DNA of 64,000 nt. Source: Acephala macrosclerotiorum (lineage: Eukaryota > Ascomycota > Leotiomycetes > Helotiales > Mollisiaceae). Positions 56,376 to 64,000 of this stretch are shown piece after piece. Position 1 is the stretch's first letter; each line of letters starts with the position of its first letter. The stretch lies in assembly GCA_014904845.1 (NCBI GenBank), contig MU119338.1, positions 62,001-126,000 of the forward strand. The letters are read 5' to 3'. Under the pieces are notes generated by a model, which did not search any database, was not told where the DNA came from, and saw only the letters and a list, made by a program, of their open reading frames with translations. The position numbers and the translations under genes are program-made.

Positions 56376-57849
56376 TCATTTTCTTGGGCGGTTCAACATG
56401 ATGTATGAGTATCTATCACAAGTCAGCATTTCCCCTTCCACATCTCTCCCACCAGACCCCTCATCAACACCAAGAAGCGAGAAACCGAAAGGATGAGAAG
56501 AACTCACATAATAATCCCCGCAATCGTCATAACCACTCCCAACGCACTCATATCCGTAACACTCTTCCCCGACACCGCCCACCCGATCCCCACAATACTC
56601 ACCGTCTTCAAATGCCCTACCACCGTACTACTAACCGGCCCTGACCCCGCCACAATAAAAAACTGACTAATATTAATCAAACTCGCAAATCCACCACTCA
56701 TAACAATCATCGCCCATCTATATTGTGGCACTATACTCAAATCCGGAATCTGGTCAACGATGGGAATGGCGAACATGAGCATGATGGAGGAGATGGGGGC
56801 TTGGTTTAGGAGGAGTTGTGAAGAGGACATGGAGAGTTTTTTGTGGTAGGCGCCGATTAGGACGGTGTAGCAGGAGGAGGCGAAGACGCCGGATAGGGCG
56901 AAAATTACGCCGATCAAAGAGGTGGATTCTACGGTTGGGTTGGAGGTCGGTTTGGTGTCGTAGTAGGAGGTTATGCCTACACCGAAACACACAGGGATCA
57001 AGGCTAAAGCGGCGTTGATGGGGACTACGCGAATCAGTATAGGATTTGACAAAAGTGCAATAGGCGAGAGGCTTGGAACTTGCTTGAGAGCTTTTAACAC
57101 ATAATGAAAGCAAAGGGGCTTGATAAGGAGAGGGTTTCTTACTGGTGGCATGGTAGAAGATGTAGTTTATGATTGCGGTCATGGGCGTGAGGAGGACTCG
57201 ACAGAGTTGGTAGACAGTTACGGTGCTGAAGGCCAGGGAGAGGTTGGGCAGGACGACGTTGAGGCACATCGAGAAAGCGAGCTGTGAAGAGTGTTAGTGT
57301 GATACTATTTTAACGTAAAGTAAGCGAGATAAGGTGAGGGTATAGAAAACTGAAGGGCGGAGGAGAAGGAAGGGATAGAGAAGTGGTCTATCAGACGAAT
57401 CACGGGGTTTGCCCATGGAGTATAGGAGAAGGGAGCAAACATACAGGAAGCATCTCCACTATGCCAGCTCTTTTTGGCACGAAAGCTCCTATCCTCGGTC
57501 GAGACACCTATATGGTCAGCCAAAGTTCAATGTTGAGATCCGGGCTACTTACGACGTACAACGTCAAGCCTGTACAAACGAAATGAAAACAAGCGAAACT
57601 CGTCTGCATCAACTTGAAATTTGGATCATTGAAGATAGCCTTGTTCGTAAACACAATCCCAATCGTCGAAGCCATATTGATAGCCGTCCATATCAAAAAC
57701 TTCTTTCTTGCGGCAGCGCTGATGGTGGTTGGTGTAGGTGCTACTGCTGGAGGCTCGGCATCGAAAGATTTCCCATTCTCATCTGCTTCCCGCTGAGCCT
57801 CAACGTCGAGGAGCGGGATGCTGTTCTCGTTCTCATCTTTGACGGCCAT
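56376..57849 (-). CDS. TPT/SLC35-type transporter, paralogue of the neighbour
   Basis: Five exons, 57553-57849, 57445-57507, 57143-57281, 56508-57024 and 56376-56412, join in frame to 350 residues (introns 45, 163, 118, 95 nt). The same blocks as in the neighbour appear in order: FTNKAIFNDPNFKLMQTSFA, LSLAFSTVTVYQLCRVLLTP, the SSQLLLNQAPIS block and INISQFFIVAGSGPVSSTVV. More introns than in the neighbour and only moderate identity suggest an old duplication. The last exon codes for only 12 residues. The cargo is unknown. Confidence 0.9.
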
Positions 57850-58911
57850 GATGGATCATGTGATAGGGATCTTCTCGTGATGCGCTGGTCGACCGAGGTT
57901 CAGGATGGCTGAGGCGGCTGAAAGAATGGATCAAAGAATCGAAGGTGAATTAAATTAGTCGTGTGAGAAGTGAAAGGCGATTCATGAGCGGAGAATCAGG
58001 GCCTGGATATCCAAGATAGATCGAGGGATGTGAAGTCGTCGATGAAAGTTGTGAAGGCACGTCGCGATGTTTGATGTTCAGGAGAGGGCACGTTTCCGAA
58101 AGGATGTTTTTTGCCAAGCCAATTGCGCCTCTCGGATACGAATAATAGGAGTTCCGTAAATATTACAGCTCGATTGAGTGCTGTTACCTTGGGTTGAGGT
58201 CTTTGAGATTTCGTTATTCAGTTTTGGAAATGTTGTTGAGCTGCACGTTTTATGAAGTCAGGTCTAAAGTTGGCTAGGAATTCTTGCCGGTGGCCGAGCT
58301 GTGTTAGTCGTGGCAGATCAGTAACAAGGACCTAGGTACAGCGATCTATAATTCATTCCGGGCAAAAGTGTACAGATTATGTTATAATCCTATATATATC
58401 ACTCCATTCCTTCACAGTTTCGGATAGAAACACTCGAGTATCAAATACTCTTACCCGTGGCATCCAATCATCTATCAAAATTCTCCCCATCGCTGCCCCT
58501 TTTCCAAATTGGCGGACCCCTGCAATATCAAGATGGAGGCGTGAAAGGCGGTAAGTAGTGCGCGGCAACCCCACCATTATCAGCACAGATAATGAGCTGG
58601 CAACGGTGATAGAGTTTATGAAGAGAACAATCATAACGTGAGCAATTGCCAATTAACGCAAAGTAAACAATGTGAATATACGAAGAAACACAATATAATT
58701 GATTGCTCAACTTATTCACAAGGAGTTCCTGCAGGTTTTACGAGATCGGCTTAGACCCAGATTCTCTCCTCGCCCTGCATTGCATTTCAAGGGCGTTGAC
58801 AAAGCGCGCTATTCACCCCCGCCACACCTTTCCCATTATTTGTCTTCTACTTCTCACCGTCGTTTCTCCAACACAACGCAAGAACCCCCCAAAAATCTAA
58901 ATCAAGCAAAC
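57850..58911. promoter_or_regulatory. Divergent upstream region, about 1.1 kb
   Basis: Between the transporter and the rhamnose gene. No coding frame with family features. The last 60 bases before 58912 are a C/A-rich leader ending in AAACATG. Confidence 0.5.
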
Positions 58912-59939
58912 ATGTCTTCCGAGAACGTTTTCCTCATCTGGGGTGGCGAAGGATGGGTCGCTGGCCAGTATGTCAACTCTCAAATCATGTTCAAAATGCA
59001 TACTGATTTATTTGTAGCTTGAAGACCCTCCTCGAGTCGCAGGGTGAGCAATCTGGCGCCACCCACACTGATACCAGCTCACGAATCTGCAGGCAAGAAG
59101 GTCTTCTCTACCACCGTCCGCATGCAAAACAGGGAGGCTGTCATTGCTGAGCTCGACAAATACAAGCCAACCCACGTCCTCAACGCTGCTGGATCTACTG
59201 GCCGACCCAACGTTGACTGGTGCGAGGATCACAAGGAGGAGACCATCAGAAACAACGTTATCGGTACCATTAACTTGGCTGATTGCTGCTATGAAAAGGG
59301 CATTCACATCACCGTCTTCGCCACTGGCTGCATCTATGCCTACAACGACTCCCATCCAATTGGTGGTCCAGGTTTCCTCGAGACCGACAAGGCCAATTTT
59401 GATGGCTCTTTCTACTCTGAGACTAAGGCACACGTTGAGGAGGTGAGTTTTGTGGTATCAACAGATCCGCAGAAGCTAACAATTTGCAGATCATGAAGAA
59501 CTACAGCAACTGCTTGATCCTCCGACTCCGCATGCCAGTCAGCGACGACCTCCACTCCCGTAACTTCGTCACCAAGATCGCCAAGTACGAGCGTGTCGTT
59601 GACATTCCCAACTCCAACACCATCCTCCACGATCTCCTCCCCGCCTCCATCCTCATGGCCGAGCACAAGGACACTGGCATCTACAACTTCACCAACCCAG
59701 GCGCCATCTCCCACAACGAGGTCCTCTCCCTCTTCAAGGAGTACGTCCGACCAGACTTCACCTGGAAGAACTTCACATTGGACGAGCAAGCCAAGGTCAT
59801 CAAGGCTGGCCGATCCAACTGCAAGCTCGACACCACCAAGCTTGTCAACAAGCTCAAGGAGTACAAGTACGAGGTTCCTGAGATCCACGAGGCTTACAAG
59901 GGCTGCTTCCAGCGTATGGCTGCTGCTGGTGTGAAATAA
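58912..59939 (+). CDS. UDP-4-keto-6-deoxyglucose 3,5-epimerase/4-reductase (UDP-rhamnose synthesis)
   Basis: Exons 58912-58967, 59018-59043, 59093-59442 and 59490-59939 (introns 50, 49, 47 nt) give 293 residues in frame. It is a short-chain dehydrogenase fold with a nucleotide loop GGEGWVAGHL and the catalytic FYSETKAHVEE (Tyr-x-x-x-Lys). THVLNAAGSTGRPNVDWCED, FATGCIYAYNDSHP and RLRMPVSDDLHSRNFVTK are typical of the NRS/ER group. The enzyme makes UDP-L-rhamnose from UDP-4-keto-6-deoxyglucose, for cell-wall or glycoprotein sugar; a Botrytis homologue (BcER) is described. The partner 4,6-dehydratase is not in this window. C-rich codon choice in the last exon suggests high expression. Confidence 0.93.
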
Positions 59940-60569
59940 ATGCGATGATATCCCTGCGCTGGAGTGGAAAAGTGATTAAGAATTAAATTCAAAACTGGCT
60001 ATTAGAGCATTTGTCGAGCAAAATAAAGACAAGAATCAAACATGATAGTGCGGTGAGCTTCAACGTGCTGAATGTCTCGGATCTGTGGGCAGCCTGTACC
60101 ACATCGAGGCGGGTCATTTGCTCAAGTTTTCGTAATTTTTGAAATCGAATTTAAATCATCCTAATATATAACAGGCATAATTGTATGTCTAGGTATGACT
60201 TATATTTCAATGCGTGAATGTCCGTAATTGCCACCAACATCGTAAGGCGTTAAGCTGACCCCTCCACGTGAATACGAGCTCGGATATGAGATACGAAAAA
60301 GAACCTCTTTCCTTCGTCATAGGCAGACCAAACCTCCAACACGATCTAGCCTCCAAAAAAAAACCTCAGCCTCATAGCAACGTCAACAGTAGCACAGCCA
60401 AGCTTGCGACAGCTACACAAGATTGATCTCCTTCCGGTTCCCCTTCCACCTCTTTTCCTCTTCGATAACCATCTGCAGAACCACCACTGCTACTGCGCAT
60501 AACGTCAACGTCCAAAAGACCGAGACCTGCGAGAACCAGTTCAGAATCACCACACACAACGCCGACGCC
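59940..60569. promoter_or_regulatory. Intergenic region upstream of the J-protein gene
   Basis: No gene. Leader-like C/A-rich sequence from about 60310. An in-frame extension 49 codons upstream of 60570 looks like leader, not protein. Confidence 0.5.
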
Positions 60570-62265
60570 ATGGTCGTCGACACCACCTACTACGACGCTC
60601 TAGGCGTAAAGACCGACGCGTCCGAGTTGGAAATCAAAAAGGCATACCGCAAGCTCGCGATTGTAACCCATCCTGGTATATATACTTTCTCACCCTATGC
60701 TCCATCTTCGCCCGTCCCCAAGTTCCCCCATTCATTCTCTATTCCGAACTCGAACTCACTATGCAAAGACAAGAACCCAGGCGACGAAACCGCACACGCA
60801 CGCTTCCAAGAAATCGGCGAAGCTTACCAAGTCCTCTCCAATAACGATCTCCGCGCGGCTTACGATAAATATGGCAAAGATAAAGCTCTTCCCTCAGAAG
60901 GGTTCGCTGACCCGGCAGAGTTCTTTGGTACTATATTCGGTGGTGAAGCTTTCGTTGATCTGATCGGGGAAATTTCTCTTATGAAAGATCTTACCAAGAC
61001 AATGGATATCACGATGCAAGAACAAGAAGAGGCTGCAGCCGCAGGTGAAGAATTCCCAGGCGAAGCTGAGGCGAAACAAGCTAGTTTGGCAGAGGAACGA
61101 GCACGACAAGAGAAGGAGGGGCTTGGAGAGAGCAGTAAAGCCGGTGGTGGGGTTCCAGCGCCCAGTGTATCAGCAGAGACGAACGATGCAGAGAAGTGGT
61201 CAACAGCAAGCACACTTGCGCCTGAGAAGGAGAAGAGAACGAGTCCTAGTCCTTCTGCTTCTGCGAGCGGGACAAGCACACCGAGACGACAGGGAATACC
61301 CATCCGACAAGCTATTATGGATAAGACGGAAGAAGACGCACAACTTAATGCTGCCGGTTTGACAGAAGAGGAGAAGGAGTTAAGGAAGAAAGAGAAGAAG
61401 AAGGGTGGTCTGTCGAAGGCTCAACGCGAGGAATTGGCTGCGTATGAGGAGGAGCGTAGGAAAGTCAGAAAGGAACGAGTTGATACCCTGGCGAAGAAAC
61501 TCATCGATCGAATCTCGGTCTGGACGGAAACTGGCAAGGAAGCAGATGTTACAAAGGCTTTCCAAGAGAAGACGCGGTTAGAAGTCGAGAATCTCAAGAT
61601 GGAATCCTTCGGTCTCGATATCCTCCACGCCATCGGGACTACGTACATGCAAAAGGCTACCGCATTACTGAAGTCTCAAAAGTTCCTAGGAATCGGAGGT
61701 TTCTTCAGCAGATTGAAGGATAAGGGTACATTGGCAAAGGAGACTTGGAACACAATTTCGAGCGCGATCGATGCTCAGATGACAATGGAGGAGATGGCTA
61801 AGGCAGAAGAGAAGGGAGGAGAGGAGTGGACAGATGAGAAGAAGGTTGAATACGAGCGGAGAGTTACAGGCAAGATCCTCACAGCTGCGTGGAGAGGAAG
61901 CAAGTTTGAGATTCAAAGCGTGTTGAGAGATGTTTGCGACGAGGTTTTGAACGACAAGCGAGTCCCTATTTCGAAGAGACTAGAGCGTGCTCAAGCTTTA
62001 GTGCTTATTGGGGAGATATTCCAGAAGGTATGTTTTACCAGTTCCTCTTTTCGTTGAAAGTAATGGACTAATAGAATGCTAGGCACAACGTAACCCAGAA
62101 GAAGAAGGCGACTACATGGCATTCGAACAACTCGTCGCCGACGCAGCCGCCAAGAAGGAAACCAAGAAGAAAGACAAGAAATCCTCAAAGGCAGAATCGA
62201 CCCACGCACACTCAGCGGCTGCGAATGTAGCTGCCGATGCTCCAAACGTAACGCCTCGCCACTAG
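60570..62265 (+). CDS. J-domain protein, Caj1/Djp1 type
   Basis: Exons 60570-60675, 60769-62027 and 62083-62265 (introns 93 and 55 nt) close to 515 residues. The J domain starts at [20 protein letters not shown] and has the HPD motif split by intron 1 (THP|DKNPGDE), then [20 protein letters not shown] GlyPhe-like [18 protein letters not shown] follows, then a charged linker and the DnaJ-X region ([16 protein letters not shown], then [20 protein letters not shown]). Class III J-proteins of this type (yeast Caj1 and Djp1, the latter for peroxisomal import) stimulate Hsp70. The C-terminus is Lys-rich. The upstream Met codons in frame are in the leader. Confidence 0.95.
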
Positions 62266-62744
62266 ACCTTTACTCTCATACACGAGGCCGTTCTTTCTAT
62301 ACTGCTTGGGAACTGCTAAGGTGTGGCTGTGTAGGAAAGATGACGAACAAGAGGCGAAAGAAGTTGCGGAAGATGAGCAGCGGCATTTGCATGTAGAGAT
62401 GTTAAATTTCTTGTTGGATTAGTTTCGGACCTTTGAACCTTTGATCCACGGATCATCGCGGTGGAACCAAGCGCAAGCATGGTGCAGATGCATAGAAAGC
62501 AGTCGATTGCGAATTGTCCACTCCATTCTTGTTTTCTACTTCTACTTCTCCTTCTCCTGATAGCGAGGGGTGGTGCATATGCATACGTGCATAGTGTGAG
62601 AATACCAGTAGATAGTAATGAAACATTTCACCATATCGCGTCGCAATCCCGATTGTCCGTAAGTTGTTAGTGGGTTGAGGTTGATGCTATGGACTCTCAT
62701 GGTAATAGACATTTAAGTGTATACAAGATATAGTATCCATAAGA
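62266..62744. other. Intergenic region
   Basis: 3' flank of the J-protein gene. A 69-codon frame at 62461-62670 with a Leu run is not convincing. Nothing else definable. Confidence 0.5.
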
Positions 62745-63050
62745 TTAGAAATCTTTCTCTCTAATCCGCAATAACTCAATCCAGATTCCAAAATTTCCAA
62801 CGACCTTCCCCTCCTCCTTACTATTCACAAACAAGCTGTCCTTCAAACCAAAATTAGACGGATCACCATGTGAAACTTCGCTCCCCAAAACATTTTCCAC
62901 AAATCTGGTCGCCACTTTTTCGTAATTGCAATCGCGTCATGGCATGTTTCTCCTAGCTGTGGTCTCCTGGTTTCCATACTTCTTCCACGACCTAGGACAT
63001 ATATTATCAAGTTGGCCACTCGCTCTGGGTTGTTGAAGATGTTGCTAGTG
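62745..63050 (-). pseudogene. Fragment of a gene: coding-like C-terminus with a frameshift
   Basis: A frame ending at the TAA at 62745 reads RFVENVLGSEVSHGDPSNFG, then SLFVNSKEEGKVVGNFGIWI and ELLRIREKDF, which is clearly protein-like. Upstream, another frame reads FNNPERVANLIIYVLGRGR and LGETCHDAIAITKKW and meets the first with a shift near 62920. Plausible intron signals lie further upstream (a GTAAGT at about 63155 and CAG acceptors). The family is not recognised. It could be a live gene with an unusual splice or a decayed one. Confidence 0.4.
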
Positions 63051-63867
63051 GGGGCGTGGAATGGAGGTATTTATAATTATACCGCTTGGCACCTGAATAA
63101 TAAGTCCTGAAGGTCAACGGTAGATAGGAAAATCTCAATCGCAAATACAGTACTTACGAAGTTCAAAAGCAGTGAAATGGTAATAGAAAATAGGAAAGTG
63201 CTTCGGCAGTCAGAGACTCTTCAAATCATCAAGAAACTGATGGCGTATACGAAGACGATGAAGGTGATGGGAAAGGAATGTGGTCGAATCTCTCTCCATT
63301 TGGCTCTCTACTGCCTATCTATCCAATATAGCTTGCCCCATCGCCATCGCCCATGTAGGCATCCATTTTCGTCCTTCAAACCAATTTCCTCTCTTCTCTC
63401 TCACCCGGACGATATGACGCCTTCTTTCCTATTCTTTCCTATAATCCTTATCACAAGGGGGTATCGCTAGTAGTACAGTGCACTTCCAAACAAACAAAGG
63501 AAAAAAGCTTTCAGAGACCGAGACCCGAATATCGAGGTCGAGTGGTGAGAGTGTACTCATACACTTGTCGCCATGCCATCCATTAATCGTGGCAGACAAG
63601 AATGCAAAGAACAACGAACTGAACAGAAACGATAGAATCCCGCCTTCCCGAAGCCCATGCACCAAATCCAGTATCAAACGCCGTCTCAAAGAATGCAAGA
63701 ATGGTTTCCTCCATAAACGCCCCTGCCTGTTAATGCCCGGAACATAGGAAAGTTGGTGCCGTTCTGTTGAGTGGTGTGTAGTTGCGTTTTTACGAATCAA
63801 TCATCTAGTTTTCGAATTTGTTGGCTTTTCTCTGGTCTTATGGTGTTTAAATAGATGCGAATTACGA
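63051..63867. other. Intergenic region
   Basis: 3' flank of the gene at the right edge. Short frames at 63177-63470 and 63429-63800 have no family features. Confidence 0.45.
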
Positions 63868-64000
63868 TTACTGCATCTCCGCGTATTGCTCTCTCTGAGC
63901 AGCGTCAAGCTCAATCCCACTGTCTCTGTCATCTCTCCCCTCGCCACCCCAGGCTGAAGCGGCGTTCAAATCATCGTCGATTTGCTTCTTAACTGCTGCC
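63868..64000 (-). CDS. C-terminal end of a gene running off the right edge
   Basis: The minus frame is open from the window edge to a TAA at 63868. It encodes about 44 residues: AAVKKQIDDDLNAASAWGGE, then IELDAAQREQYAEMQ. The sequence is charged and helical with good codon use. Too little is present to name the family. Confidence 0.7.
   Translation of the reverse strand, partial: AAVKKQIDDDLNAASAWGGEGRDDRDSGIELDAAQREQYAEMQ

Noticed and set aside
1..64000. CRISPR array or bacterial operon structure
   Set aside because: The window is eukaryotic; no short regularly spaced repeats with unique spacers were seen.

Overview
The window reads as a filamentous ascomycete chromosome (Pezizomycotina). 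Genes have short introns of about 45-60 nt with GTRWGT donors and CTRAY branch sites. Leaders are CT-rich. An AT-rich block carries a strong RIP-like signature. Gene content points the same way: squalene synthase, PMP3, HOT13, DNA polymerase kappa, an Adp1-type ABC protein, WSC, EthD, RPEL and AIG1-type GTPase genes. Leotiomycetes is my best guess, by inference only.

Layout. 1-6230 is a gene-free AT block with a 345-bp assembly gap; nearly every surviving C is followed by G, as expected of heavily mutated repeats. 6.6-9.8 kb is a transition zone with a lineage-type hypothetical gene, a small AT patch and a decayed amino-acid permease. 10-17.7 kb holds a bacterial-looking L-lactate dehydrogenase, a diverged tandem repeat array, an unknown gene, an RPEL protein, DNA polymerase kappa and HOT13. 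18-19.4 kb holds no convincing protein gene but contains a repeated exon/intron cassette, which I read as a candidate spliced non-coding RNA. 19.9-31.3 kb holds a WSC-domain protein with a broken second WSC, an ABCG transporter, an aminotransferase, a small membrane protein and a Zn2Cys6 regulator whose four exons can be rebuilt. 31.8-33.3 kb is a glutathione S-transferase gene split by a solo LTR with an intact target-site duplication. 34.5-46 kb holds a SET protein, several hypotheticals (one with two PP1-docking-like motifs), PMP3, an EthD protein, mitochondrial EF-G and a poorly defined secreted or membrane gene. 46.4-51.8 kb is a possible defence-type cluster: a STAND-like N-terminal gene with an in-frame stop, then two divergent AIG1/GIMAP-like GTPases sharing 391 bp of promoter. 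52.7-64 kb is core metabolism: ERG9, two convergent paralogous TPT-type transporters, a UDP-rhamnose epimerase/reductase, a Caj1/Djp1-type J-protein, a decayed fragment and the 3' end of a gene leaving the window.

How genes work together. Most genes are unlinked housekeeping units arranged divergently or convergently. The clearest functional groupings are the two GTPases with the STAND-like neighbour and the paralogous transporter pair. The best candidates for something undescribed are the exon/intron cassette array at 18.2-19.4 kb and the GTPase cluster. Exon joins were checked by hand for reading-frame closure where stated. All family assignments come from sequence reading, not database searches.
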